Source: Collinsella sp.
Lineage (GTDB): Bacteria > Actinomycetota > Coriobacteriia > Coriobacteriales > Coriobacteriaceae
Reading direction: 5' to 3'
Assembly: GCA_019414265.1 (NCBI GenBank)
Contig: DXMJ01000002.1
Span: 65,573 to 129,572 of the forward strand
Length of the DNA: 64,000 nucleotides
Positions within the stretch are counted from its first letter, which is position 1. Every line of letters starts with the position of its first letter. A model generated the notes under the pieces. It was not told where the DNA came from, ran no database searches, and worked only from the letters and a program-made list of their open reading frames with translations. The position numbers and the translations under genes were made by a program. This document shows, in pieces, positions 7,442 to 15,803 of the stretch.

Positions 7442-8513
7442 TGAGTATGTGATCCCGGAGCACTACGAGGATCTCACTCCTGCTCCGCAGCTCGACCAGA
7501 AGACCCTCAACAAGATGGCTTGGCGCTCCTGCTTCCTGCAGGCATCGTTCAACTACGAGCGCATGCAGGCCGCTGGCTGGCTTTACTCCATCATCCCCGG
7601 TCTGGAGAAGATCCACACCAACAAGAACGACCTCGCGGCTTCCATGAGCCACAACCTGGAGTTCTTCAACACCCACCCGTTCCTCGTCACCTTTGTTATG
7701 GGCATCGTGCTTTCGCTCGAGCAGAACAAGGTTGACATCCCCACGATCCGCGCCGTCCGCGTCGCCGCAATGGGCCCGCTCGGTGGTATCGGTGACGCCC
7801 TGTTCTGGCTGACGCTCGTGCCTATCACGGCCGGCATCACCTCCAACATGGCCATCAACGGCAACGCCGCTGCACCGATCATCTTCCTGGTGATCTTCAA
7901 CGTCGTCCAGTTCGCTCTGCGCTTCTGGCTCATGAACTGGTCCTACAAGCTTGGCACCAGCGCTATTGACGCTCTGACCGCCAACATGCAGGCCTTCACG
8001 CGTGCCGCTTCCATCATGGGCGTCTTCGTCGTCGGTTGCCTGGTCGTCACCATGGGTGGCACCCAGATCAACCTCCAGATCCCCAACGGCACCACCCGTG
8101 GCCTCTCCGCTACTACCGTGATCGTCTCCGAGAAGGAGGCCGAGAACTTCACCGGAATGGAGGGCATCGATACCGAGACCGCTGAGGCCGGTACCATCGC
8201 CATGACCGATAAGGACGGCAACGCCCTTACCGCTTCCGATGCCGACGGCAACGCTGTCGAGTGCGGCGTCACCGATCTGGGTAACGGCATGGAGTCCGTG
8301 ACCTACGGCACCGTTACCGAGGATCCGGTCAACTTCTCTGTTGCCGACACCCTCAACACCATCGTCCCGAAGCTCGTCCCGCTTATGCTTACGCTGCTGC
8401 TTTACTACATGTTCGCTAAGCACAGCTGGACCCCGACCAAGGGCATTCTCCTGCTCTTCGTCCTTGGCATCCTGGGCGCTGGCCCGCTTGGTCTCTGGCC
8501 GAGCATCTGGTAA
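7431..8513 (+). CDS. Mannose-family PTS permease subunit EIID with an unusual internal insertion
   Basis: 360 residues from the ATG at 7431, chosen for the GGAGGT at 7415-7420; an in-frame start at 7398 has no such signal. The family motifs are clear: RSCFLQASFNYERMQAAGW, FFNTHPF and GPLGGIGDALFWLTLVP. Typical EIID proteins have 260-300 residues. The surplus lies at about 217-303, between GGTQINLQIP and the final membrane segments, as a soluble acidic Gly/Thr-rich stretch with MTDKDGNALTASDADGNAV. It should face a loop next to the C-terminal helices. It is the last gene of the operon, with a terminator 65 bases on. Confidence 0.9.
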   Translation: MASNEYVIPEHYEDLTPAPQLDQKTLNKMAWRSCFLQASFNYERMQAAGWLYSIIPGLEKIHTNKNDLAASMSHNLEFFNTHPFLVTFVMGIVLSLEQNKVDIPTIRAVRVAAMGPLGGIGDALFWLTLVPITAGITSNMAINGNAAAPIIFLVIFNVVQFALRFWLMNWSYKLGTSAIDALTANMQAFTRAASIMGVFVVGCLVVTMGGTQINLQIPNGTTRGLSATTVIVSEKEAENFTGMEGIDTETAEAGTIAMTDKDGNALTASDADGNAVECGVTDLGNGMESVTYGTVTEDPVNFSVADTLNTIVPKLVPLMLTLLLYYMFAKHSWTPTKGILLLFVLGILGAGPLGLWPSIW

Positions 8514-8579
8514 GGCTCTAGCTTGAGGGGTGTGTCCCTACGCGGCTCACACCCCGACCCCTTAAGCCATGTGTATGTT

Positions 8580-8619
8580 AAAAGCCGCGTGCTCGAAAGA
8601 GCGCGCGGCTTTTGTTTTC
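8580..8619 (+). terminator. Terminator of the amino-sugar PTS operon
   Basis: AAAAGCCGCG (8580-8589) pairs with CGCGGCTTTT (8604-8613), with a further CTC/GAG inner pairing, followed by TGTTTTCTT. A classic intrinsic terminator. Confidence 0.85.
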
Positions 8620-8698
8620 TTAATGATTCGGGTGTGGCAGACAGATAATGCATAACACCCTAGGTAGTTAGCCGAATTCGAGCAAAAGGGAGGATAGG

Positions 8699-9430
8699 AT
8701 GGCGATCGGAGCGCGTAAGCAACCGCTGTACGATCAGCTGGTCGATATTCTGACCGAAAAGATTGACCATGAATATCGCGCCGGTGACATGATTCCTTCC
8801 GAGCGCGAACTTTCGGAGCGCTATGGTCTCTCGCGCACTACGGTACGCCTGGCTCTGCAGGAACTGGAGCGTTTAGGACTGGTGGTTCGGCAGCACGGTC
8901 GCGGTACCTTTGTGACCGACCGTTCGGCAAAAGCAACCAATCTTATGCAGTCCTACAGCTTTACCGAGCAGATGCGCGCGATGGGTCGAGAACCCGAGAC
9001 CACGATTCTCGAGTTTTGCGAGATGGAGGCCGATAAGAATCTGGCCGAGCATATGGGATTGCGCATCGGTGATCGCATTTTTAAGCTCAAGCGTCTTCGC
9101 TCTGCCGACAACATGCCCATGATGGTCGAACGCAGCTATCTACCGGTTCGTCAATTTCTGTCCCTAAAGCGACCGCTGCTGGAGCGTAAGCCGCTTTACG
9201 ATGTGATTGAGCAGGACTTTCAGCAAAAGATTCGCGTGGCCGAAGAGGAGTTCTATGCGAGCATAGCCCGTCCCACCGATGCCCACCTTTTGGGAATTGT
9301 CGAGGGCTCGCCTGTGCTCGATTTGGTCAGGACTACGTATAACGAGTCAAACGAGGTAGTGGAGTACACACTCTCGGTTGCTCGTGCCGATCAGTTTAAA
9401 TACAAGGTTTACCACCAGCGCAGTAACTAG
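8699..9430 (+). CDS. GntR-family regulator with UTRA domain (NagR/AgaR-like)
   Basis: 243 residues. The N-terminal winged helix (residues 6-75) contains IPSERELSERYGLSRTTVRLALQELERLGLVVRQHGRGTFV, the GntR/HutC signature. The remainder (about 90-238) is the UTRA ligand domain (IGDRIFKLKRLRSADNMPMMVERSYLP, VLDLVRTTYNESNEVVEY). Relatives sense GlcNAc-6-P, GlcN-6-P or similar phosphosugars and release their operator. It sits between the PTS operon and agaS, both of which carry the same TGGT-N4-ACCA palindrome. It is therefore the probable local repressor of amino-sugar use. Confidence 0.88.
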   Translation: MAIGARKQPLYDQLVDILTEKIDHEYRAGDMIPSERELSERYGLSRTTVRLALQELERLGLVVRQHGRGTFVTDRSAKATNLMQSYSFTEQMRAMGREPETTILEFCEMEADKNLAEHMGLRIGDRIFKLKRLRSADNMPMMVERSYLPVRQFLSLKRPLLERKPLYDVIEQDFQQKIRVAEEEFYASIARPTDAHLLGIVEGSPVLDLVRTTYNESNEVVEYTLSVARADQFKYKVYHQRSN

Positions 9431-9468
9431 TGCTCGCATCGTTTCCATATGGTGATTCTTTGCATTTA

Positions 9469-9505
9469 ACTGGTTACTACCAGATAACCAACCGAAGTGT
9501 ATAAT
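9469..9505 (+). promoter_or_regulatory. agaS promoter with NagR/DasR-like operator
   Basis: ACTGGTTACTACCAGA (9469-9484) has the TGGT-N4-ACCA core of GntR amino-sugar operators and covers the place of a -35 element. A consensus TATAAT follows at 9500-9505, about 35 bases before the agaS ATG. A repressor bound here would block the polymerase. Confidence 0.65.
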
Positions 9506-9544
9506 TGCACGTCAGAGGATTACTTCTAGAGAGAGGTATTAGAA

Positions 9545-10711
9545 ATGTTCGAGAAGAGTGTCGAGGAGCTCACCGAGCTCGGCGCCCAGATCACCACGGC
9601 CGAGATTGCTCAGCAGCCCGAGCTTTGGCGTGATACGCTCAACATCTATCGCGAGAACAAGGAGGCCATCGAGGCCTTCCTGGCCGAGGCTCGCGCTATG
9701 GGCGAGGGTCGTCTGTCCGTTGTCTTCACCGGTGCCGGTACGTCCGACTACGTTGGCGATACCTGCGCCCCGTACCTGCGTCACGCTGGCAACACTGATC
9801 TCTACGACTTTAAGCCCATCGCCACGACCGACATCGTGAGCGCCCCGCGCGACTTCCTGCGCGCCGAGGATCCCACGCTCGTGGTTTCCTTTGCCCGCTC
9901 TGGCAACAGCCCCGAGAGCCTTGCCGCCGTTGCCGTTGCCAAGGAGCTCGTCCACAACGTCAAGTTCCTCAACATCACCTGCGCTCCCGAGGGCAAGCTT
10001 GCCGTCGAGTCTGCCGATGATCCCAATGCGCTGACGCTGCTCATTCCGCGCGCCAACGACAAGGGCTTCGCCATGACCGGTTCCTACACCTGCATGACCC
10101 TGCTCTCTACCCTCATCTTTGACGAGGCTTCCGACGAGCAGAAGGCCGAGTGGGTCGAGACCATCGCCAAGATGGGCGAGGAGGTCATCGCTCGCGAGTC
10201 CGAGGTTGCCGACTACCTCGCTGGCGACTTCAACCGCGTGACCTACCTTGGCTCCGGCTCCTTTGGCGGCCTTGCTCAGGAGAGCCAGCTCAAGATCCTC
10301 GAGCTTGCTCATGGCCTGGTTGCCACTTCCTACGACACCTCCATGGGCTATCGTCACGGACCCAAGTCCTTCGTCGACGATAAGACGCTCGTCTTCGTAT
10401 TCGTGAACAACGACGCCTACACCCGTCAGTACGACATCGACATCCTCAACGAGATCGGTGGCGACAAGATCGCTCAGCACACCGTTGCCGTTCAGCAGGA
10501 TGGCGCTACTGTCTACGAGGGTGAGTCCTTCACCTTTAAGGGCTATGAGGCGCTCCCCGAGGGTTACCTTGCTCTGCCGTTCGTGATGTTTGCCCAGGCT
10601 ATCAGCCTGCTCAACTCCGTCCGCGTGGGCAACACGCCCGATACGCCGAGCCCCACCGGCACGGTCAACCGCGTGGTTAAGGGCGTGACGATTCACCCCT
10701 TCACCGCTTAA
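9545..10711 (+). CDS. agaS: AgaS: SIS-domain galactosamine-6-phosphate deaminase/isomerase
   Basis: 388 residues with two SIS sugar-isomerase folds. The first (about 45-190) carries VVFTGAGTSDYVGDT and SFARSGNSPESLAAV; the second (about 215-370) starts at NRVTYLGSGSFGGLAQES. The length and these motifs match AgaS, which converts galactosamine-6-phosphate to tagatose-6-phosphate and ammonia. It has its own promoter with a GntR operator and a terminator behind it, so it is a single-gene unit. The product feeds LacC and the GatY-type aldolase elsewhere in the window. A glucosamine-fructose isomerase role is less likely because there is no glutaminase domain. Confidence 0.88.
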   Translation: MFEKSVEELTELGAQITTAEIAQQPELWRDTLNIYRENKEAIEAFLAEARAMGEGRLSVVFTGAGTSDYVGDTCAPYLRHAGNTDLYDFKPIATTDIVSAPRDFLRAEDPTLVVSFARSGNSPESLAAVAVAKELVHNVKFLNITCAPEGKLAVESADDPNALTLLIPRANDKGFAMTGSYTCMTLLSTLIFDEASDEQKAEWVETIAKMGEEVIARESEVADYLAGDFNRVTYLGSGSFGGLAQESQLKILELAHGLVATSYDTSMGYRHGPKSFVDDKTLVFVFVNNDAYTRQYDIDILNEIGGDKIAQHTVAVQQDGATVYEGESFTFKGYEALPEGYLALPFVMFAQAISLLNSVRVGNTPDTPSPTGTVNRVVKGVTIHPFTA

Positions 10712-10728
10712 TCGCGTCCCCCTGTAAG

Positions 10729-10768
10729 GGCGCCCGTCCGCTCATAACGGCGGGCGGGCGCTTTTTGT
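10729..10768 (+). terminator. Terminator of agaS
   Basis: A GC-rich stem of about 12 bp (GCGCCCGTCCGC against GCGGGCGGGCGC, one G-T pair) with loop TCATAACG, followed by TTTTTGTTTT. Confidence 0.85.
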
Positions 10769-10828
10769 TTTACGTGAGCTGGGTATAAGCATTACCACAG
10801 TCAACTGCTTTAGAAGCGAGGAGTGCAT

Positions 10829-11998
10829 ATGAGCACGTACGCAATTAAGGCTGACAAGTTCTTCTTGCCGGCAGGCCCGCAACTGGGCGGCTATCTTATG
10901 GTCGAGGATGGCGTTTTTGGCGCCTGGCAGGCCGACGAGCCCTCTTGCGAGATTAAGGACTACACGGGATCGTGGATCGCACCGGGTATGGTCGATACTC
11001 ACATCCATGGCTTCTACAACCACTCAACTACCGATAACGATCCCGAGGGCATCGATATCAGCTCAACCGAGCTCGCCCGTCGCGGTACCACCAGCTGGCT
11101 GCCCACGACGTTCACCGATGGCGTCGAACAGATCAAGGACGCCTGCGCTGCTATCGCCAAGGCGGACGAGGGCCGCGGCCCCGACTTCTGCGGTGCCCGC
11201 ATTCAGGGCATCTACCTGGAGGGCCCCTTCTTTACCATGAAGCACGTGGGCGCGCAGAACCCCGCTTACCTGATTGACCCCTCCGAGGAGGTTTTCGACC
11301 AGTGGCAGGAGGCTGCGGGCGGTCGCATCGTTAAGAGCGCCATGGCCGCCGAGCGCGACGGTGCCGCTGCTTATGCGGCTGCTCTGAACGCCAAGGGCGT
11401 GGTGACCAGCATCGGTCACTCCGACGCCACCTACGATGAGTGCATCGCCGCTATCAATGCCGGTGCCAGCTGCTTTACGCATACCTATAACGGCCAGCGC
11501 GGTCTGCATCACCGTGAGCCCGGTGTCGTGGGTGCTGCCATGTCCACGCCCGAGACCTACGCCGAGATCATCTGTGACGGCAAGCACGTAAACCCTGCCG
11601 CCATCAAGGCACTGCTGCAGGCAAAGGGCTGGCAGCACACGGTGCTCATCACCGACTGCCTGGGCTGCGGCGGCATGCCCGAGGGCAGCTACACCAGTGG
11701 TGGTATGGACGTCATCATGAAGGACAACCTGTGCTGGCTCGCCGACGGCAAAAGCATTGCCGGCTCGGTGCTCACGCTTGCCCAGGGCGTCAAGAACATT
11801 GTCGATTGGGGCATCGCCAGCGCTGATATCGCCATTCGCATGGCAACCGAGGTGCCGGCTCGCTCTGCGCACATCGAGGATAAGTGCGGCAGCATCATGC
11901 CGGGTCGCGACGCCGACTTTGTCGTGTTCGACCATGAGCTCACCCTCGTCGAGACGTATGTTGGCGGCCAGAGCGTCGGCAACGCCTTTACCGATTAA
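10829..11998 (+). CDS. nagA: N-acetylhexosamine-6-phosphate deacetylase (NagA/AgaA)
   Basis: 389 residues from the ATG at 10829, with GCGAGGAG seven bases upstream; a GTG at 10823 overlaps the ribosome site. It is an amidohydrolase-fold protein: GMVDTHIHGFYNH gives the metal His pair (58 and 60), IYLEGPFF the Glu at 131, SIGHSDATYDE and FTHTYNGQRGLHHREPGVVG further ligands, and LITDCLGCGGMPEG the catalytic Asp. It removes acetate from GlcNAc-6-P or GalNAc-6-P. Next to agaS and the PTS, the GalNAc-6-P reaction is likely. A broken copy of its last 46 residues lies at 14716-14856. Confidence 0.88.
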   Translation: MSTYAIKADKFFLPAGPQLGGYLMVEDGVFGAWQADEPSCEIKDYTGSWIAPGMVDTHIHGFYNHSTTDNDPEGIDISSTELARRGTTSWLPTTFTDGVEQIKDACAAIAKADEGRGPDFCGARIQGIYLEGPFFTMKHVGAQNPAYLIDPSEEVFDQWQEAAGGRIVKSAMAAERDGAAAYAAALNAKGVVTSIGHSDATYDECIAAINAGASCFTHTYNGQRGLHHREPGVVGAAMSTPETYAEIICDGKHVNPAAIKALLQAKGWQHTVLITDCLGCGGMPEGSYTSGGMDVIMKDNLCWLADGKSIAGSVLTLAQGVKNIVDWGIASADIAIRMATEVPARSAHIEDKCGSIMPGRDADFVVFDHELTLVETYVGGQSVGNAFTD

Positions 11999-12010
11999 CG
12001 ATAGAAAAAG

Positions 12011-12047
12011 ACGGCGGGCCCGAATCTGCTCGGACCCGCCGTATGGG
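12011..12047. terminator. Shared terminator between nagA and the flavodoxin gene
   Basis: ACGGCGGGCCCGA pairs with TCGGACCCGCCGT (one mismatch). On the minus strand it is followed by CTTTTTCT, on the plus strand only by ATGGGTTAA, so it serves the minus-strand gene best. Confidence 0.7.
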
Positions 12048-12073
12048 TTAAACGCTCAAAAGCACCTTAACAG

Positions 12074-12658
12074 TTACAGCTTGTTAACGATCTTCTTTGC
12101 CGTGCGCTTGACGCCGGCCACCAGGCCTCCTGCAGGATGCTCCTTCTCGTAGGCTAGACGCTTCTCGCGCTTGGCATACTCTTCGACGATGATGTCGCCG
12201 TACTCGTCTTCGATCTTGTCGAAGAAGTCGACGGCGCCCTTAATTTCCTCAGCGGTCGGGTGTCCCTTTTGGACACCGCCGGTGAGTTTGAACGGCCCCC
12301 ACGTATCAAAGCCGGGGCAGCCGTAGACACCCATAAAGATGGCCTGTCTCATGCGGCAGATGCCATCGATATCCTTGCCGTACCACTTGTTTTTGCCACC
12401 GTAGGTCATAAGGCCAAACACCTTGTCCTGCGGCTGCAGTACGTTCGTGAGCACGCGCGCCATATCTTTGTCGATCTCGGAGTAATAGATGCCCGTGGCG
12501 ACGCCGATCAGATGATATTCGTGCAGGTCGGGGTACTCGTTTTTACCGAGTGACCTCACGTCGAGGGTATCGATTTCGGGGTGCGCCTCGACGATGGCGT
12601 CCACGAGCTTTTTCGTATTGCCGTGGTGGCGTGAGGCATAAAGGATGATGGTTCGCAT
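12074..12658 (-). CDS. Flavodoxin-domain protein
   Basis: 194 residues from the ATG at 12658 with GAAAGG upstream; the open frame continues much further but without homology. It begins TIILYASRHHGNTKKLVDAI, the FMN phosphate-binding loop of flavodoxins (T/S-x-x-G-N-T). The glycine-rich GLMTYGGKNKWYGK and GVYGCPGFDTWGPFKLTGG stretches follow the usual fold order. The C-terminus is long and lysine-rich. It probably carries electrons with bound FMN in the cytoplasm. It is convergent with nagA and divergent from the epimerase gene. Confidence 0.8.
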   Translation of the reverse strand: MRTIILYASRHHGNTKKLVDAIVEAHPEIDTLDVRSLGKNEYPDLHEYHLIGVATGIYYSEIDKDMARVLTNVLQPQDKVFGLMTYGGKNKWYGKDIDGICRMRQAIFMGVYGCPGFDTWGPFKLTGGVQKGHPTAEEIKGAVDFFDKIEDEYGDIIVEEYAKREKRLAYEKEHPAGGLVAGVKRTAKKIVNKL

Positions 12659-12814
12659 AAGAAGGCCTTTCAGCTGTAATTGCATCAATGTCTGTATGGT
12701 ACCCCGTTGCATGGCTGGGAAACCGGACGCATCGATGAACGTGCGGGTTTGTCCTTTGGTCAGGGCCGAGACGGGTTCTTGCGAGCAAAAAGCAGTTGTT
12801 CGAAAGGATGGACA

Positions 12815-13696
12815 ATGGAATACGCTCTCTCCAACGATTCGATTTCTATCAAGGTCTCCACGGCCGGTGGTTCGTTTACCTCGATCGAGGCCGGAGGTCG
12901 CGAGTATCTGTGGCAGGGCGATCCCGCCGTGTGGTCCGGCCAGGCACCGATTTGCTTCCCGATTTGCGGAGGCTTGCGCGATAACAACGCCATGACGTTT
13001 GCCGGGCATCATGTAAAGCTCGCTCGCCATGGGTTTGCGCGCAAACAGGAGTGGAAGCTGCTGAGCCAGAGCGAGAACGAGCTGGCGATGTGCCTGGCTT
13101 CGGAGGATAACGCCGCGCTGCTGAGCGATTATCCGTATCCGTTTAAGCTTGTCGCCCGCTATACGCTCGAGGACGCCGCCGTGCGTGTCTCCTATGAGGT
13201 TACCAACGAGGGCACCGAGGACATGCCGTTCTTTATCGGTGGACACCCCGGCTTTAGGTGTCCGCTCGACGAGGGCGAGGCCTATACGGACTACGAGTTG
13301 CGTTTTGAGAAAGACGAGGCTGCGGAGCTCTGCACCGCCGTTCCCTCGACCGGATTGATTGACGTGACCAACCGCTCCAAGAACCCCATGGTGGGAAAGA
13401 CGCTGCCTCTGTCACATGAGCTCTTCGATTTTGCGGAGACCATCTTTGACGTGCTCGAGAGCCGTCAGGTCACGCTTTCCAAAAAGGGCGAGGACAAGGG
13501 CGTTCGCCTGAGCTTTGAGGGCTTCCCGTACCTCATTGTGTGGAGCAAGCCCGAGGGTGATTTTGTGGCAGTTGAGCCCTGGGGCGGCCTCTCGACCTGT
13601 TCCGATGAGGATGACGTGCTTGAGCACAAGCGCGGCTGCCTTATCGCCAAGCCCAAAGAAACCATCGTGCGCTCGTTCACAATCGAGATTCTGTAG
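12815..13696 (+). CDS. Aldose 1-epimerase-like protein (LacX type)
   Basis: 293 residues from the ATG at 12815 behind CGAAAGGA. This is a galactose-mutarotase-like beta sandwich: LWQGDPAVWSGQAPICFPICGGLRDN, KLARHGFARKQEW and FFIGGHPGFRCPLDEGE are typical of the LacX/COG2017 group often coded with lac tagatose genes. It would interconvert anomers of a hexose or hexose phosphate. It precedes lacC by 59 bases on the same strand, which supports a place in the tagatose-6-phosphate pathway. The exact substrate is unknown. Confidence 0.82.
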   Translation: MEYALSNDSISIKVSTAGGSFTSIEAGGREYLWQGDPAVWSGQAPICFPICGGLRDNNAMTFAGHHVKLARHGFARKQEWKLLSQSENELAMCLASEDNAALLSDYPYPFKLVARYTLEDAAVRVSYEVTNEGTEDMPFFIGGHPGFRCPLDEGEAYTDYELRFEKDEAAELCTAVPSTGLIDVTNRSKNPMVGKTLPLSHELFDFAETIFDVLESRQVTLSKKGEDKGVRLSFEGFPYLIVWSKPEGDFVAVEPWGGLSTCSDEDDVLEHKRGCLIAKPKETIVRSFTIEIL

Positions 13697-13755
13697 TCGC
13701 ATGTAGCCAATTCGTTTTGCAAGGCATAAGGAGCCTGCGAGATAAGGAGCTAGAA

Positions 13756-14691
13756 ATGATCCTCACCGTTACGATGAACCCGTCCGTCGATACGCGCTAT
13801 CAGCTCGATGAGCTCATTATCGACGACGTCAACCGCGTGACGCCCGAAAAGACCGCCGGTGGCAAGGGCCTCAACGTGGCCCGCGTCCTGGGCCAGCTGG
13901 GCGACGACGTTGTGGCAACCGGCTTGCTTGGTGGTCATATGGGCGCCTATATGGCCGAGCTCATGGATGCCAACGGCATTAAGAATGATTTTGTGCCCAT
14001 CAAGGGCGAGACTCGCATCTGTCTCAATATCCTTCATGCTGGCAACCAGACCGAGTTGCTCGAGAGCGGCCCGACGATTGCCCCCGAGGAGCTCGATGCC
14101 TTTACCGCCAAGTTCGCCGAGCTTGCGAGCAAGGCCGATGTCGTTACCATCTCGGGTTCGCTGCCCCGCGGCGTCGAGGCGGACTACTACGCTAAGATCA
14201 CGGGCATTGCAGAGAACGCCGGCGCCAAGGTGCTGCTCGATACCTCGGGTGCCTCGCTCGAGGCTGCGCTCAAGTCCGAGGTCAAGCCTGAGCTGGTTAA
14301 GCCTAACCTGACCGAAATTAACGGCCTTCTGGGCACGAGCTTTACCACCGACGATGTGGACGAGCTCCGTTCCGCGCTCGCCTCTGACGCCCGCTTCTCC
14401 GATATCCCCTGGGTCGTCGTATCCATGGGCGCTGCCGGCTCCGTTGGTTTCCATAACGGCCGTGCGTTCCGCGCCAAGACCCCCGATATCCCCGCCGTTA
14501 ACGCTACGGGCTCTGGCGATTCGACCATTGCCGGCTTCGCACATGCGATTGCTGCCGGAGCCGACGACGAGACGGTGCTGCGTACCGCCAACACCTGCGG
14601 CAAGCTCAATGCCATGGATCCCATGACTGGCCACTTGGTTATGGATCGTTGGGACGAGGTTTACAACGGCGTTGTCGTGACCGAGCTGTAG
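13756..14691 (+). CDS. lacC: Tagatose-6-phosphate kinase (LacC), copy 1
   Basis: 311 residues from the ATG at 13756 with AAGGAG upstream. It is a PfkB-family kinase: ILTVTMNPSVDTRYQL, the GGKGLNVARVL sugar loop, VTISGSLPRGV, and NATGSGDSTIAGFAHA with the catalytic Asp. It phosphorylates tagatose-6-phosphate to the 1,6-bisphosphate. A second copy of the same length lies at 31129 and is clearly a paralogue. 1-Phosphofructokinase activity is possible. It is downstream of the LacX-like gene and followed directly by a nagA fragment. Confidence 0.85.
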   Translation: MILTVTMNPSVDTRYQLDELIIDDVNRVTPEKTAGGKGLNVARVLGQLGDDVVATGLLGGHMGAYMAELMDANGIKNDFVPIKGETRICLNILHAGNQTELLESGPTIAPEELDAFTAKFAELASKADVVTISGSLPRGVEADYYAKITGIAENAGAKVLLDTSGASLEAALKSEVKPELVKPNLTEINGLLGTSFTTDDVDELRSALASDARFSDIPWVVVSMGAAGSVGFHNGRAFRAKTPDIPAVNATGSGDSTIAGFAHAIAAGADDETVLRTANTCGKLNAMDPMTGHLVMDRWDEVYNGVVVTEL

Positions 14692-14715
14692 GAGCTTGTG
14701 CTGCGGCCCCGGCAT

Positions 14716-14856
14716 CGGTTGCCAGCTCATGTCGACGACAAGTGCAGTAGCATTATGCCGGGGCGCGACGCCGACACTGTCGTGTTCAATCCCGACCTTA
14801 CCCTGGTCGAGACGCATGTGGGTGGCAACAGCGTCGGTAATGCGTTTGCCGAGTAG
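14716..14856 (+). pseudogene. C-terminal relic of a nagA gene
   Basis: Translation of 14716-14853 gives 46 residues ending in DDKCSSIMPGRDADTVVF and TLVETHVGGNSVGNAFAE, then TAG. The intact nagA at 10829 ends in EDKCGSIMPGRDADFVVF and TLVETYVGGQSVGNAFTD. There is no start and no upstream part of the enzyme: lacC stops 25 bases before. This is a remnant left by deletion or by a recombination event that placed lacC over the body of a nagA copy. Confidence 0.85.
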
Positions 14857-14888
14857 CCGCCAAAGAAACGATCCGAGAGGGGATTTAG

Positions 14889-15362
14889 ATGATTTACGGT
14901 GCATTGGGCGATATCGAGGAGTACCGTGGAATGCTCAAGGGCCTCGACGTGCTGATCGACTGGCTCGAGGAGAACGATCCGGCGAAGCTCGAGGTCGGCA
15001 GCCATCCGATTCTGGGCGACAAGGTCTTTGCGAACGTCATGGCTCCCACGACGCGTCCCGAAGCCGAGGCTCACTATGAGACGCATCAGCGCTATCACGA
15101 CCTGCAGATCGACGTCGAGGGTCGCGAGGCCTTTAAGGTTGCCACGGGCAGCCTGACGCTGGTTCAGGAGTTTGACGAGAAGGACGACTACGATCTGGTC
15201 GATTCCGACGCCTCGATCGCCGGCGATCTTGCTGACGACAAGTTTGCGCTGTTTGTTGCCGGCGAGCCTCACATGCCCACGCTCGAGTTCCAGGGCGATG
15301 GCGCGCAGCCGGTCAAGAAGATTTGCTTTAAGCTGCTTGCAGATGCTTACTGGGAGGAGTAG
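14889..15362 (+). CDS. YhcH/YjgK/YiaL family protein
   Basis: 157 residues. It starts MIYGALGDIEEYRGM and has HQRYHDLQIDVEGREAF and the late PHMPTLEF and VKKICFKLLAD motifs typical of this small beta-barrel family (E. coli YhcH/NanQ, YiaL). Family members are found in sialic-acid and pentose operons and are thought to act on sugar anomers, with a metal held by His/Glu residues. It follows the nagA relic at 32 bases, with GAGAGGGG before the ATG, and is closed by a terminator. The substrate is unknown. Confidence 0.85.
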   Translation: MIYGALGDIEEYRGMLKGLDVLIDWLEENDPAKLEVGSHPILGDKVFANVMAPTTRPEAEAHYETHQRYHDLQIDVEGREAFKVATGSLTLVQEFDEKDDYDLVDSDASIAGDLADDKFALFVAGEPHMPTLEFQGDGAQPVKKICFKLLADAYWEE

Positions 15363-15421
15363 CGCGCTGCTCGGCTGAGCTGTTCGTGTTGCGAGCGTTA
15401 TCCCTTGGGGGAGCTCGCTTG

Positions 15422-15474
15422 GGCCCCGCTGAACGCGGTTCCTTTGGGGATTGCGGTTGGCGGGGCTTTTGTTG
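15422..15474 (+). terminator. Terminator after the YhcH gene
   Basis: GCCCCGC near 15423 pairs with GCGGGGC ending at 15466, with an inner AACGCGGTT region, followed by TTTTGTTG. Confidence 0.65.
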
Positions 15475-15532
15475 AGTAGGAGAGTTTCCGGCGGCGTTGT
15501 GCTTGGATTGGCGGAAGCGCGCCCGAAATCAG

Positions 15533-15560
15533 CAACAAAAAAGCCGCCCGAAGGCGGCTA
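15533..15560 (-). terminator. Terminator of the tRNA-Thr gene
   Basis: On the minus strand, AGCCGCC-TTCG-GGCGGCT is followed by TTTTTTGTTG, directly behind the tRNA. Confidence 0.85.
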
Positions 15561-15570
15561 TCTTGTGCAA

Positions 15571-15646
15571 TGGAGCCAGCGACCGGGCTCGAACCGGTGA
15601 CCCCCGCTTTACGAGAGCGGTGCTCTACCAACTGAGCTACGCTGGC
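15571..15646 (-). tRNA. tRNA-Thr (anticodon CGT)
   Basis: The minus strand folds as a full cloverleaf. The acceptor GCCAGCG/CGCTGGC has discriminator T and an encoded CCA at 15573-15571. The D arm is GCTC-AGTTGGTA-GAGC, the anticodon stem CCGCT/AGCGG with loop CTCGTAA, and the T arm ACCGG-TTCGAGC-CCGGT. The anticodon CGT reads ACG, threonine. Confidence 0.95.
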
Positions 15647-15803
15647 GGCCATGTGATGGCGCAACTGAGGCGTCAACGGCTGTCTATGATACGGGACATC
15701 GCAAATCCGCGCAAGTGTTCTGACGGCTTTTCTCACTTTAAATGCACTAATATTGGAGACGCGATGTCTTGCTCTTACGGGTCTCAAACAGAATGGGGCA
15801 GCG

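Noticed and set aside
12659..13246. Long N-terminal extension of the flavodoxin reading frame
   Set aside because: The extension overlaps the epimerase gene on the other strand and lacks homology; the ATG at 12658 gives the standard flavodoxin start.
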